Below are positions 42,054-54,860 of a stretch of DNA of 64,000 nt, in pieces. Origin of the DNA: Zasmidium citrigriseum (Eukaryota > Ascomycota > Dothideomycetes > Mycosphaerellales > Mycosphaerellaceae); NCBI GenBank assembly GCA_002786025.1, contig NHNW01000006.1:992001-1056000 (forward strand), in the 5' to 3' direction. The translations under genes were made by a program, and so were the position numbers. Position 1 is the first letter of the stretch, and each line of letters opens with the position of its first letter. The notes beneath the pieces were generated by a model, which was not told the origin of the DNA, did no database searches, and saw only the letters and a program-made list of their open reading frames with translations.

Positions 42054-43577
42054 AGATTGAAGGCTTTCCTTCTCCTTCTGGTGATTGTTTTGATATTGGC
42101 TTTGAAGTTTTTGCATTGCGTGGGAAAACGGGAATTGGGATGGGAACTGGACTATGATTGGAACGAGCGACATGAAATGACTTTGGGATCTGGGACTGCC
42201 ACAGCGGCAAGCACTGTATGTTGAACGACACGAAAGGGAAAGGAAGTACTGTGAGTACGAAATGAATCGAAAGGACGAGGATATAGTGACTCGACGCTTT
42301 ACTGCAAGTTGTTGCATCTTTCCAACTACTGAGCTCTGAAGAGGTGAAGATATGAAGTGAAGTCCAACCAACCCTCAAGGTCTGGTCCACACCCATCCAT
42401 ACCCGCCAACAACCCATGATCGCCGACGTCTGCCACGCTTTGCCATGGCCAAGGCATGAGGGAGGGGTGGTGTGGTCGACTGGGTAGGGGGTACCCCTAT
42501 GGATTTGCCCACCAAGCCTCTTCCCAGCTAGGCCATGAACCAACTGGCAAGGCCAGGTCAAAACTCCAGGCCGGTGCTTGTTCTACCAGACCGCCCGCTG
42601 TCTAGTACATAGGGCAAGCGTCCTGGCTATGTGTCCAATTGCCCTGCTATGGATCGAGAGCCCTTGCTATCGCGTGCATATGGGCGCTTGTCCTGACGTC
42701 CAAAGCAACATCTCCTCGTCCCTATCCCACATATCTCATGATGTTTTATGTACTTCGATCGTCACAGCGCGTGCCCGAGCATCTCTTGCTTTCGTTGAGC
42801 GCCTGCTCAAACTGCCTCCTCTTTGTTCTTCACCTTCTGACTGTTTCACTTCACTGCCAGAGCTTCAAGTGTCATCCACCCATCTCATGCATTGTGCCGT
42901 TCACACCAACGACCATGCTCTTCCGCCTCAATAGAGGCCAACAAACACATCAACCATCGTTCTTTCCTTGGTGAAATCAAGAGTTCAAGTCTCGTCGGCA
43001 GGAACGACCGAAGCTCCTTCCATGTTGCATTGGCCGAAAACGAGCTCACTTGAGACATGCCACGCGTCCAACCTCACCAGTCAACCAGAGTCCAGTAAAT
43101 CATGAAGTGACGGCGTAACGGTTCTATATTCATTACGCTATACTTAAATATACCATCGCGCACTCACACGTGCACGACGACTCGCAGCGATGATCAACGT
43201 CCACAGCACCATCGCCAGGACTGTACAAATATCATCATCACCATCGCGAAGAGAAAAGCCATTCGTCCTCGCGTTCGCCGTCCATTGCATTTTCCGTTCC
43301 GCCGCCATCTCTTCGCCTCTTTACGCCCAAGAACTCCATCGCTTGCATCAGCAATCCCAAAAATCAGCAGCCCCCATTTCCGTTCCCATTTTGTGACAGT
43401 GGAAGGCCGTGGTTCGAATGAATGGGGCGAGTCTTGTTCATCGTACAATCGCCCCGTGTTGTAATACAGTCGAGAATGAGCAATGCATCTCCTTCCAAAC
43501 GAGATGGTGAGGTCAGATGCTGACCTCGAATGCAGTAGAGGAGCTCACGCGTAGTCGTATGTCTGTCAACCATCATT
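42054..43577. other. Intergenic region between btgC and medA (convergent 3' ends)
   Basis: About 1.5 kb between two convergent genes, so no promoter is required. Short frames exist but none is convincing. The stretch near 42.48-42.51 kb contains a short GGTAGGGGGTACCCC inverted repeat. I see nothing else. Confidence 0.5.
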
Positions 43578-46500
43578 TTACAGCGACTCTGCACGACGAG
43601 CTCGCTTGTTCCTCTCGAGCCACTTTCGCTTGCCAGGACGCGTCTCGAAGTGCGGTGCAATGACGGCTGCATCGCTGCCACCTGCAATCATGGTGCTTCT
43701 CATCTTGTTGCGATAAGCGTCGAGAGAGCGCTGCAGGAACAGTGTACGTCCTGTGCCACGTTAGCTAATGTCAATATCAACCATCGACCTTGCCCTATCT
43801 CATACCATTGAATGTTCTCGCCTGTCCCCAGCTCATGCGATAGCCGAGCTCGTTCAAGGCGACTTCCTTGTTCCTCTTTGACTTGGTCATGCGTGGCACA
43901 GGCAACTTGGCCTCGCTACCATCCATCAACGACACTGGTACCATGGTCTTGCCGCCAGGTGGTACGACAGTACCATCCTCGCCTTCATCATCTTCGTCGT
44001 CCCAGTTGCCACGTGCTCGAGGGGATCCTGGCGGCGATCTCATCTGGCGAGGGAAGTACGATCGGGGGTAGACAGCGTTGATCCTCAGATGAGCGTCAGG
44101 CATGTCGTCCATCTTGACCTGATCGAGCATGACCCGCACCCGAACTCGGGTCCCTCGCTGATTGTCGTCGACGAGAATGAACTTGCGGCGCTTGGACTCG
44201 GGGACGTCGCCGAAAAGGGCACGCTTGTGTTCCTCTTCTTCCTTCTTGAGAGAGGCAGATGCTGGAGCGGCCAGCGTCGAGGCTTGGCTGTGCATGGGAT
44301 CCATGGCGTCGTGGACCGAGGGCATGGACGAGCCTCCGACTCCTGGTTGCTGAGGGTACGAGGGATAGAAGTTCTGCGCGTAGCGGGCCGACGTTGGTGA
44401 TGCCAGATCGCTTTGGCCGCCGTTTGTCGACTGGTTAGGATGCCCGGTTGCACTATTGTAGTCATTTCCGGCTGTGATCAAAGACGAATAGATTAGCGTG
44501 GGAACCTAATGATGTGTTGCATGGGTGTCTTGCGAAGCGAAAGAACAGGGGGATGACAAGCAAAAGCGGAGCGTGCAACAAAACAAACAGCAAGAATACA
44601 AGGTGCGTGCATGCAAAGGCGCGTGATGGTGATGTGATGACGATGCTTTTGGTGTCATGATAGATATGCTGTACAAAACAGTGTACAGAGGTATGATCGA
44701 TATGTTGTAGGCCATTCTCTTTGGTCCTTCCAACGCCATAAAAAGATGCAACGTGCAATCGCGGCAGTGTGATAGTAGTACAGGATATCATTCACATCTG
44801 GTGGAACATACCGCTGACATCGTTCCCACCGCCGGCTTCGCTACCGTCGGTGTGGTGGTGGTGCAATTGAGGTCCACCGGGACCCATGTTCGGCGGCCTC
44901 GCCGCTCCTGGAGGCATGGCCTGTGGAGGCAGGCCTGCGCTGCCGGGTTGGTGACCTGGGAACTGGCCGCCCACAGGTGTCGCCTTTGCTGCGTTCCTGT
45001 TCTGAATCTTCGCCATGCGTCGTACTCTTCGACTCCGTAACCGTACGTCTTGGTTGCTGTTCCTCCAGCTGTCGACTGCGCGCTGGATAAGGCCGCGCTT
45101 CTCGCGCAAGTTGGGGTTCAGCTGTGCGAGTGCCCAACCCACGGCGTTGCACTCGCTCTCGTAATGTAGGCGATTGCCCTTGTACTGGTCTTTCCCACAG
45201 CAGGCGCGCGGATAGACGCAGTTGGCGGATTTGAAGTCCTGGCTGAGCTCGTCGACGTTGACGGATTCGACGTCGCAGCGGATGGTGTATTCCATCTTCA
45301 CGCGGTCGCGCGAGTACTCGAAGGCAATCCACTGGACTCCATTGTTGTCTTGTCGTACGACCAGTGGAGTAGTCGCAGGGATGGGACCTGGAGCTGCGCT
45401 GGAGTTAGGGCCGTTTGGAGATGCTGTCGACAGTTGGCCGTGCATACCTGGACCTGAAGATTGAGGGGTGGATTGGGGAGGAGCAATGACCGAGGGCGTG
45501 CGCTGCAGAGAGGATTGGGAGGGTTTAGTATCGAGCATGCTCGATTGCGGGTGGCCGGGAGGTGGTTGCTGCATCTGCTGCTGCGGCTGCTGGTGCGACA
45601 TGAGCATACCGGGCGCCGAGGTCATCGAGGAGTGGTGGGAGGCAGCGGCGGCGCCAGCAGCGGGGTGTTGGCCGTATGGCGACTGCTGCTGCATCTGATA
45701 CTGTGGATAGTACATCTGCTGCGGCATGGAAGGAATGCCGTACAACGGTCGCCCATGCGCGTCGGTCTGTGGCGAGTGGATGGAAGCAGGCGAGTTAGAC
45801 TGCGGAGTCTGGTAGCTTGAGATTGGTGGATAGGTCTGGCGGCTGATCGCCGCCTGCGTGGCCATGCTTTCGTTCGGTTCTGCGAAGCTGGTCAGTCCCA
45901 AACCAAAAGTACGCGCCATGGCACCCGTCGAACGCCAGCACCGGCGATCAACAACAAACAATCCGTTATTGCTCGGGGTGAGGGCATTGCATTTCAAATT
46001 AATCGGTTTCAACACGACAGCCAGTACTCACCTGATGATGCGTAGCTCCCTGCGGCACTGTTGGTGCTGTAGGGACTGGGGTGGGCGGCGAAGAAGGCGG
46101 GCTCGCCGGGGTTCTGGGATATGCCTGGCACGGAGCCGACGTAGGGAGAGTGGTGCTGTTGCTGGTGGCCGGGCAAGCTCTGGGTGGAGGAGTGCGGCGA
46201 TATGTATGGGCCTGGCGGGGTCTGCGACTGATGGTGAGGCGAATTTGGACGGTGCGCTTGGGCCTGGATCAGCGAGGATCGCGGGTGCTGGAGAGGCTGC
46301 GGCGGAGGGAGTCCCTGGCTGCCAGCATTTGGTTGATTCTGGGCGTGAAGTCAGTACGAAAAGCTCCGCAGGCGCCGTGAGTGGACGGGGGGCGTTGTTT
46401 GTTGTGGTGGTGAGGTCTGTCGAGGCTGGGATGACGGGGGAGTAAGCGGGGGCCGGGCAGGGCAGGGCAGCAGATCAGGCAGGCCAGGCAGGGCTAGCTG

Positions 46501-46590
46501 GAGGTGCAACGCAGCAGCCGGGATCAAGGGCGCAGCGGACGGTGAGCAGGCCGCACAGCTGTCTGTCGGGGTTGGATAGAGTTCTGGCAT
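43578..46590 (-). CDS. medA: Developmental regulator MedA (Medusa / Acon-3 / REN1 type)
   Basis: Five exons (46387-46590, 46032-46338, 44812-45879, 43806-44471, 43578-43750) give about 805 residues. Exons 2-5 are firm; exon 1 rests on an ATG frame and a non-consensus GTCCAC donor, chosen because it is the only phase-compatible one and leaves a 48-nt intron with a TACTGAC branch site. The N-terminal ~300 residues are Gln/Pro/Ser-rich. The conserved core runs from WIAFEYSRDRVKMEYTIRC through SANCVYPRACCGKDQYKGN and VDSWRNSNQDVRLRSRRVRR. A second conserved block contains RVRVRVMLDQVKMDDMPDAHLR, YPRSYFP and GYRMSWGQARTF. The end is PHFETRPGKRKWLERNKR. MedA proteins are nuclear regulators of conidiation, adhesion and, in pathogens, virulence. 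Intron 3 is unusually long (340 nt). Confidence 0.87.
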
Positions 46591-46691
46591 GCAGAGAATG
46601 AAGCAGCTTCATCAAAGGCAAAACAGGACGGGAGGAGTGGTGCTGGAGCGGTGCGGGTCGGTGCAGGGCGAGTCATGGCGGGAGGTTCAGA

Positions 46692-46717
46692 GCGTGCGTG
46701 CGTGCGTGCGTGCGTGC
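46692..46717. repeat. GCGT tetranucleotide microsatellite
   Basis: About six and a half perfect GCGT units lie roughly 100 bp upstream of the proposed medA start codon, probably in its 5' UTR or promoter. Confidence 0.95.
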
Positions 46718-49700
46718 TGGGCTCGATCATTGCTGGCGGTTGCAGTTTGGATGGGGCATACCAGCGAGTGGTGCCGCGCCTCGTACATGATCCGGGTGTG
46801 CGATGGGCGGGCGGCGTGGTGCTGCACTGCGCGTGGAGAGGTTGCATCCGCGGGAGCGGCACTGGGAGTGGATGATGTGGTGTCGGGCAGCGGGGCGGAG
46901 GAGGATGATGATTGATTGATCGATTGATTGAAGGCGGACGAGCAGACCAGACGCAACGAGAAATTTCAACGTACCATTCCCAGTCCCAGCGGAGGGCAGC
47001 CGTGCGAACAGGCCGTCAAGACTCAGCGAGCAGCAGCGGCGGCAGGGATCGTGTCAGGTTGCCGGCAGTGGGCAGCAGGGCAGCAGGGCGCGGGCGTGGT
47101 ATATGGCTGTGTCGGGCATTCACCTCACCACACGCAGCGCAGTGAGGGATTAAGGTTAGGTTGTTTACTCGCAGGGAAACGGTCTCGCAGCTTTGATGGA
47201 CAGGGAAGACGAAGTTAAAACGCGCGCTGGCTCGGCAAGAAGCAGCCCACATTTAGGCCCGCGCACGGGCTCCAGCAAGAAGAGCAGCACCAGCACCAGC
47301 GCCAGCACCAGTGAGCACTTTGGCAGCGGATGCGCCTCCTTCCCGCCGCCGCTGCTTATGTTATGCCATCCCATGCTCTATGCTCTAGTGCTAGCGCCCG
47401 GCGACGTGTCCGGCAGAGTGCAGACGCAGCTGCACCGCGACACAACAATAATAATATGACTGCTATCATTATCGGCCCCGGCGGCGACTGGAGGTGTGTG
47501 CGCATCCGAGTGGCAGCGCCGCCCGCCTCGCTTAGCGGCGCGTTTCACGGTAGTAAACTCTATCCGCTGGCCTCAAGTCGAACTAGAAAGATGCTCAACC
47601 GCAACGAACGACTACGCACCGCTTTTCTCAGATGCCAACGGCCGCGACTGTCGCAGCCCGCAACGGCCGCGGCACTAGACACTGACGATGATAGCAGACG
47701 GCCTCCACACCGCAAGGCTGCTGACTGCGTCACCGCCCAATCGTCTGCACCGTCGGCCGTCAGATGCGATGAATGCGCGCACTGGCAGCACCGCAGGCGC
47801 AGCATGATATGATGGCAGGCCAGGCCTTGGCGCGCGCTGCGGGACGCATCAATCGCGGCGTCATCGCATCGCCTCGATTGTGGATGGGAGGCCGTGTTGG
47901 TCTCGTTTGTGCCACACACACAGCAGACAGCGTGAGCGGGCAGACGACGACACGCACGCCATCCACGCTCGCTCCAACCCCGCCTCGCTGCCCTGCCCGC
48001 TAGCGGCCGTCAGACGTCTGCAATTGCTCCACCCGCCTTCATTTGCGCCATCAATGCGCTGCGCCGAATCACGCGCCGAGTGGTCCCGGAAACGCGCCTG
48101 GCCTCATCGGTAACAGAAGGCCCTCTGCTATCAGCAGCCCTCCCTCAGCGTCGCCGATGCAGATGTGCTCTGGCGATGCGGTCACCTGCTGCTGCATGCG
48201 AGCTCATACGAAAAGTCGAGATCCTGGCCGGCATGCAGGGCTCTGCTCTAGCTGCCGTCCGTACATGCAGGCGACACTCCCACGGCCTATCAGACCGACA
48301 CCCAAAGCTTGCCACTGCCCGCCCTCCAAATTGTCACTTATCGAATGTTTCAAGTCGCGTTAAATTTGTCCCAATTCCCTCTGACTCGCAGTGCCGAACC
48401 GCGCTCGACCAACCACGCGCCATCGGAGAATACCTTAGCTTCATTTTTAGCGCACTTGCGACTGCGTGCCGATGGGGCCTCCTGAATGCGGTCCGGAGCA
48501 GCGTGCTGCGAGAAAAGTGAAATGGCACTTTCCGGCGTGACGTGCACTGCAAACAAGAATTCGTCGCGAGCGCTATCGCCAGTACGCACACGGTGCCTGA
48601 GAGAGCTGCCGGTGCGGTGATGGAATCCTTTGGCAGTTGAAGTTCGCTGGCGCCGCCGATCCTCTTGAATTGCAAGCGCCACGGTCGAACAGGCACGTGG
48701 CAGCCAGGTATCTTCTCCAGGCCAGCCAGGCCTCCTTCAAAGGGTGCCTTGTCGCGCTTGTCCCCGAGCCATCCGGCAATTCGTGTGCCAGCGTGCAGCT
48801 TTGGGATGCGAGCACGCTACCCGGATTCACCCATGCCCGCCACTCTACAATCCTAGACATGGAGATGTGCTGGCGAGGATGCCTGCAGACGCCTTCGACT
48901 TCACTCATCAACACCACGCCCAACGACACAGACAGCAGAAATCCGCTCCGCAACTTTTGCACCTCGCTTACAGCCTTTACAAAAGGTACAGAGCGAGGCT
49001 GATACTTAGCTCAACGGCCGTGCATGTGAGGATTTTGCACCAGGCCGAATGCGCTCTCGCGCGGCAGTCCCACCCGATTCGTCGTCGGACTCGAGGCAGA
49101 GGGCAACTCGAATCAAGCAAAGAGCCTTCCCGGCAGTGGGACGAGGCGGATAGCGCATGCAAGACACTTGCTCGGAACCACATGTCTCACACGGTGAAAT
49201 TGAAGACTGCACGCCTCAGGAGTCGCCATCTGCTCAGAGAAGTCACGCTGCCGTAACAATGCATTGTGCAATGTTTCACGTGGCTTTTAAACCACACTGC
49301 CGTGGTCGCAGATCATATTGAGGGCTTTGGCTGTGCAACCTGCCACTATAGGCAGCTTGCTTCGAGGCGAGATGCCACATGCTGCTGACGAATGCTGGGA
49401 GGCCTGAAGATGCGAACACACGACAACTCTGACCAATAGCAAGTGACATTCATCTTCGAATCTCAGCTCCTGCTCGGAGAGAAAATCAACAAGACCGGTC
49501 TGAACTCCGATTGTTTATTGTGCCTAGGATGTGCATCCGCCGATCACGACACCCGCGACTTGTTTCGTCGTATCTCGAACCTGTCACCGGATGTGGACGG
49601 TTACTGCGACCGGAACTTTCACGTGTCTGTTCCCTGCCAGAGCTCCGACCTCCAGGCTTCAATCACCGGTTGATAACGGTATTGACTCAGTCCGAAACTC

Positions 49701-51313
49701 CAGTTTTAGACGATGCCAGTGCGTCGAAATGAAGTTGTTGTTCGCATTCGACGTCTTGGGCCCAGATTGACTTTGCCTTTTCATCTTCTTGACAGCACTG
49801 CAATCCTGATGCGGCAGCGGAGCGAGATGGGTCCGAAATGATATGCGTCGGTGCGCACACCGTTCCAGCACGAACGAAATCAGTCACTGTGAAACACGCC
49901 AAGCCAAACTCTCGAGCATGCGCATCATTTTCGACGTTCTGCGTTCGCAACGGCCGGCCCCTCTAAACTTCGCCATCCAGGCCAGGGCTGCTTGCTGCAG
50001 TCTTCCGGATCGCCCAACGGTCCGGATCGTCGACGGGAGGCACCAAACTTCGAAGTCAACCGACTCGAAACCACCAACGAAACTCTATTCTATTGACACC
50101 CAACGGTCACGAGACCTTGAAACCACCCTCTCAGATTTGCAGTTGCGAGAGGAGGTCTTGTCGAGCACCTGCATATCGAGTCGACGTGCAGCGGCAAGTG
50201 ATGGGGCCCGCGGCGCGAATCACCGTCCGCTGATGAGAAACGCTTACGCGCGCATTTCCATCTCCTAGCCCCAATCCAGCCAACGGTGTGAACGAAACGA
50301 GACCTGCCGAAGTTGAGGCAAAGGCAAACTTCCAACTTCTCGTAGTTGCGGTCTGGAAAGATCCTGGCAAGGCGAAACTCCCAGGCCAATCTCGTACGTG
50401 GGTTCGTACCGCCCTGTCCGGACGACGTCACGATCAAGAGGTTTCAATCAGGCGCAGAGCTACGAGCAGCATCCCGTCTATTCCCCGGATTTGTCTATCG
50501 CGGCGACAGGTGGCAGGTTGCCTGCAGTGTGCAGGCCTCGCACAGACGGAGAAGTGCGATCGTTCATGCCAGGATTCTCCGCTCTTCCAACGGCCAGGAC
50601 AGGGCCCGGAAAGCTGACAGCGATGTGATCCGAGGCGGTGTCAACACGACACGGCAATCACCGTTGACACTTGTTGGTGTGAGTGAAAGTTGGTGGTAGT
50701 CTGCGATCTATGCGCTCGTTCACCAATTGCCCTCCCTTCAACAGCTGAACTGAGACAACGACTGAACCGTCCAGAGCCGATGGTGACGGAAAACAGCAAC
50801 TGCCGGGCCACCCAGTAGGTTTCGCCCCTTATCACAAGATGGTTGCGTGACTTTGCGGAAGGGCGGTGCGGTGCCTGCGCCTCCCCTCAACGTTCATCGA
50901 GCCTTTGTGCCAAATGCACGTGCGTGCAGGAGAGGGACAGCATAGCTGCGAAGCAGCGGTCTAGAGTCTGTCCCATCGATCGCAGATTGAAGCTGTACCG
51001 AGAGCAATCTCGTTGCATTCCAACCAGACGTTGGACGACAACGAACATCTCAAACGACGGGCTCATCTGTCGTCGACGAGATGCTGTCTCAGAAAACAAC
51101 GTCGATGTGCCATGGCCTTGCTCAGATCCCCCAGAGATAGAGCGTCGGGTGTGACAGGCCAAAGCTGGCTTGCGGTAGAGATGAGTAGGGGGCCCTCATC
51201 GTTGTGACGAACTCCTCCACCTTTCCATGCCCTGTTCAGTTCGTGCAAGGCAGTATAGCGGTGTCTCAGACGACGGTGTGGGTTTGGGGTGGAAGGATTC
51301 CTCTTGTCGTCGT

Positions 51314-51679
51314 TACCATCTGCTGGGTAGAAGCGGTTTGCCCAACGAAGCGGTGAGCGCTAGACCTTTTCTGGCTGCCTCTTGTCGCTGCTGCTACCGC
51401 TAACAACGACTTCGAGGAATTTTAACATAACGTATTGTCGCTCTATCCGTATAACTTTCGATCCGTAGTATAGCGTATGTCTCTACGAGTCGTATGCATT
51501 TTAAAGCGACTTTCTCCGACGTTTATTCGTTAGAATGCAGGTGTGCGAAGTCGAGGCTTGCGAGGCAGCGACGAAGGCAAACGGAGGCTACGATATCTAG
51601 CTAGCTTAGTACTCAACTGAGCTTAGTTTAAGGTGTTAACCGGTTCCTTGGGGTCACCGCTTCTACCCAGCAGATGGTA
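51314..51679. mobile_element. MITE-like element with 24-bp terminal inverted repeats
   Basis: The left end 51314-51337 and the right end 51656-51679 are perfect reverse complements over 24 bases, beginning TACCATCTGCTGGGTAGAAG. A further CCCAA match after a 3-base mismatch extends the similarity to about 32 bases. If the outermost TA at each end is a target-site duplication, the element proper is 51316-51677, 362 bp, starting CCATCTGC. TA duplications and short non-coding bodies are typical of non-autonomous Tc1/mariner-related MITEs. The interior is more AT-rich than its surroundings, has no transposase frame and contains a palindromic AACCGGTT near the right end. No second copy is in this window, so mobility is inferred from structure alone. 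Confidence 0.75.
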
Positions 51680-52408
51680 GACTAGGTGGTGGGCTCGACA
51701 TGGGGCCTGGTATTAAGGGACTTGGGTGGAGCAAAGATGGACGACAAGCAACAAAATGAAGTTGTGTGAACGTTCAGGAGTTTGAGGTGGAAGAGATCTG
51801 TTGTCCTCGTCTAAAACTTCATGAGAAGGTTACGAGAAGTACGAGTGAGGAACGGTAGGTATCGTCGTGGAGGAACTTGTCGTTCCTGAGGGAGTTCTGA
51901 GAGCTGCAAGACGCGCCCGGCGAGGGTGGTCGTCGACGCTGGCCTTCACCATGGGCACCCATCGATCACTCCATGCCTTGACATGTCTTTGGCCTGCTGA
52001 ACAGGTCGCTGCGAAGGACATGCCCAGACGCAACGACTACGATGGGCAAGGCAGTACTCCCTTGGGGGTTCGACGACCCTCAGCAGCATCCTATAAACCC
52101 AACACTCTCTGCCTACATCTATCACCAGCTACCCATCTCCCGTTTCGACGCTTTCTCGTTGCAAATTTCGATCCCAGGACTCCCAACGATCGACCATGAC
52201 GCGCCTACGATCTCGAACTATCGATCAAATCTGTATTCGACCCTCCTTGTCCTTCATGAGAACCGCTCACGGCTTCGTTGCGATGAACATAGCACATAAG
52301 GACAACCTCGGTGTTGAGAAGCAAGAATGCGGGGAGAGATGACAATGAAGAAGATGGAGACGGAAACAACAAAGAAACGACATCTACGTGGATAGACATA
52401 TCGACAAG

Positions 52409-54644
52409 ATGTTGCGAACCCATCGAACACTTGCGTTGACCGCATACACCCGTTCAAGGTCTCAGCCAAGGATTGCACGCCAACGGTTCACTTCAACACT
52501 CCAGCCCTCCACGCTCGACTATGGCTTCAAACTATCTCCTCAACGACTAGGAAACCCTTTCACAACAGACCTACCGTACCAAAGAGTCCTGTCGTGGTAC
52601 CTGCCATCCTCAGTGCTGGAATCGATCACTCCTGAGCTGAAGAAGTTCGGCGACGAAGCCGTGTCAGACCAAGTCTACGAATGGATTGCAGATGCCGAGA
52701 CGAATCAACCCTACGTCAAGTCGCGCGATGTGTTTAACAATCGATATGCGTATGATCGATTGGTGACGAGTTCAGGGTGGAAGGAGCTGGGTAGATGGGG
52801 GATTAGCAATGGGTTCGTCCAGATCGAAGCGCAAGATTTTACAGCATACGATTAACGGTCGGCGCAGTGTCATTGCAAGAGGCTACGAAGAGGAATACGG
52901 AGCACACGCAAGAATCGTCCAGCATGCATTGTAAGTCCGCCACAGCCCATCAACGCGTCGAGAGGCTTACGACTTTGTCAAGCAACTACATCTACAGCGC
53001 CTCCTCAGCCGTATACTCCTGCCCCGTCTCCATGACCAGCGGCGCCGCCCGCCTCTTTCAACACCAGATCAAAGACCTACCATCGTCACATCCATTCCAC
53101 GAAGTCTACCGTCGTCTCACGGCGCGAGAGAACAACTGGATCTCCAGTCAATGGATGACGGAACGGCCTGGAGGGAGCGATGTGCAGAACTCCGAGACCG
53201 TCGCTGTCTTCTCTCCACTGCCCAATAAATCGACCGGAAACGATGGCCTCGGACGTTTCGACGAAGGAGACTACCTCATCTCTGGCTACAAATTCTTCTG
53301 CTCGGCCACCGACGCTGATATTGCTCTGATGCTCGCGAAGACAGAATCCGGAGTTCTGAGCTTGTTCGTCGCGCCGACGAAGAAGAAAATCATAGACGAA
53401 ACTGGTGAGGAGCAACTCGTGACGAACGGGATCCGTTTCCATCGTCTCAAGACGAAGATGGGAACAAAGGAGCTTCCTACGGCCGAGTTGGAGTTGAGAG
53501 ATGTCCGGGCCTGGAGAGTTGGGCCTTTGGATCGGGGGATCCCGACGATTGCGATGTTGTTGAATGTTACGAGGACGCATAACTTTGTTACGGCGTTGAG
53601 TTGCTGGAGGAGGGGGATGGTGAGTTCGTTTCTGACGCGATTGGATGGTGACTGATGGTGAGCATGGACAGGCTATTGCGAAGAACTTCGCCCTCGCACG
53701 AACGACGATCGATCAACCGCTCTGGACGTTCCCGATGCATTTGCGATTACTAGCGAACATGGAGGTCAGATTCAGAGGTTCGTCGCCAGCACCCTCCCCA
53801 TTACACGCAACTCACTCACTAACAACTCATCAACATAGCCCTCCTGAATCTAGCCTTCTTCACAACAACCCTCCTCTCCCACACCTCTCCCCCACCCACG
53901 ACCAAACCCTCTCCTCCTCCTACCCTGGCACACCTCCCGCCTCCCTCGTCCCCAACGAGCAAAACGCTCCTCCGCCTCCTCACAGCAACAACGAAAGCCG
54001 TAACCTGCAAACTCTCCTCCCACTCCCTCCAAGAATGCCAAGAAGCCCTCGGCGGCGTGGGATACATGGACGAGCCCTCACAACCGGAGTTCAACATCTC
54101 GAGACTGTATCGCGATACGAGCGCGAATATGTATTGGGAGGGAACGACGAATGTGCTTGCTAGTGAGGTTGTGAGGTTTTTTGTTTCGAAAGGGAATGTT
54201 GAGGTGGTGGGGGAGTGGATGCAGGGGGCTGTCGCCAGTATCGAAGAGGATGAATTGAGAGAAGTTCTGTTGAAATCGTGGGAGACTTTGGAGAGGGAGT
54301 TAACGACCGGCAAAGACGACCTCGCCGCCCTTCTCGCCTCAGGACGCGAAGTCATGTTCTCTTTCGCGTGGCTCGTCAGCGGTATCTTGCTCTGTCACGA
54401 CGCGCAGAGAGATGCCAATGCCGTGGCTGTCGAAGTTGCGAGGAGATGGATCCTTGGTGGAGATGTTGGCATGGGTGGGCTTGGAGTTGCGGCTAGTGAG
54501 ATGAGCACGAGGAGGATGAACGAAAGAGAACGTATCGATTGGGATTGCCGGATTGTTTGGGGTGTTGAGTTGCCTGAGGGGGCGGCGGTGGGCTATCGTG
54601 TTCCTACGAATGGGGTTGAGAATAAAGTACAGGAGAAGTTGTAG
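52409..54644 (+). CDS. Acyl-CoA dehydrogenase family protein, AidB-like
   Basis: Five exons (52409-52812, 52868-52930, 52983-53619, 53672-53777, 53839-54644) give 671 residues; introns of 52-61 nt close in phase. The ATG chosen starts an Arg/Ser/Thr-rich, acid-poor leader (MLRTHRTLALTAYTRSRSQ), which suggests mitochondrial import. Conserved parts include GYEEEYGAHARIVQH, YSCPVSMTSGAARLF, WMTERPGGSDV (residues 213-223, near the FAD site), EALGGVGYMDE and YWEGTTNVLASEVVRF. This is the pattern of the AidB-like branch, which is longer than classical acyl-CoA dehydrogenases. AidB itself is a DNA-alkylation-response flavoprotein and fungal relatives are uncharacterised, so substrate and role are open. 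A Pro/Ser/Thr-rich insert of about 25 residues sits after residue 416. The C-terminus EKL is not a good peroxisomal signal. Confidence 0.88.
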
Positions 54645-54860
54645 ATACGCCTTGTGTCCGGAGAGATGAAGCTATAGTATCGGGGCCTGCTACGCCTACT
54701 CCGAATCCAATCCACATCACCATACGCACATGTGACTGCCAAATCTACTACTCCTTCACACATTGAACCGTCAAAGCAGATTGAAACTCCCCTCGATTTG
54801 CTCTGCCCATCAAACGATGACGGGTTCCATAGCCCATGGCTATTCTCTCTTCAAGACTGC

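Larger units (their letters stand above)
46591..52408. other. Long region upstream of medA without a clear gene (5.8 kb)
   Basis: This is the largest gap in the window. It starts with the medA 5' flank, including a GCGT microsatellite and GATT-rich runs at 46.90-46.93 kb. It contains the MITE-like element at 51.3-51.7 kb and ends in the acyl-CoA dehydrogenase promoter, with a CCTATAAA box near 52.09 kb. Dozens of overlapping frames under 170 codons occur in all phases, none with a domain I recognise. The frame at 52042-52299 (85 codons, plus) is compositionally the most protein-like but has no support. Long leaders and distant regulatory DNA are plausible for a developmental gene. Confidence 0.5.

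Noticed and set aside
45858..46445. 195-codon plus-strand frame opposite medA
   Set aside because: Antisense to a confirmed medA exon and compositionally Gly/Arg-biased, as expected for a shadow of Gln/Pro-rich coding.
52042..52299. 85-codon plus-strand frame before the acyl-CoA dehydrogenase gene
   Set aside because: It looks somewhat protein-like but has no family match that I know and lies in the expected promoter.
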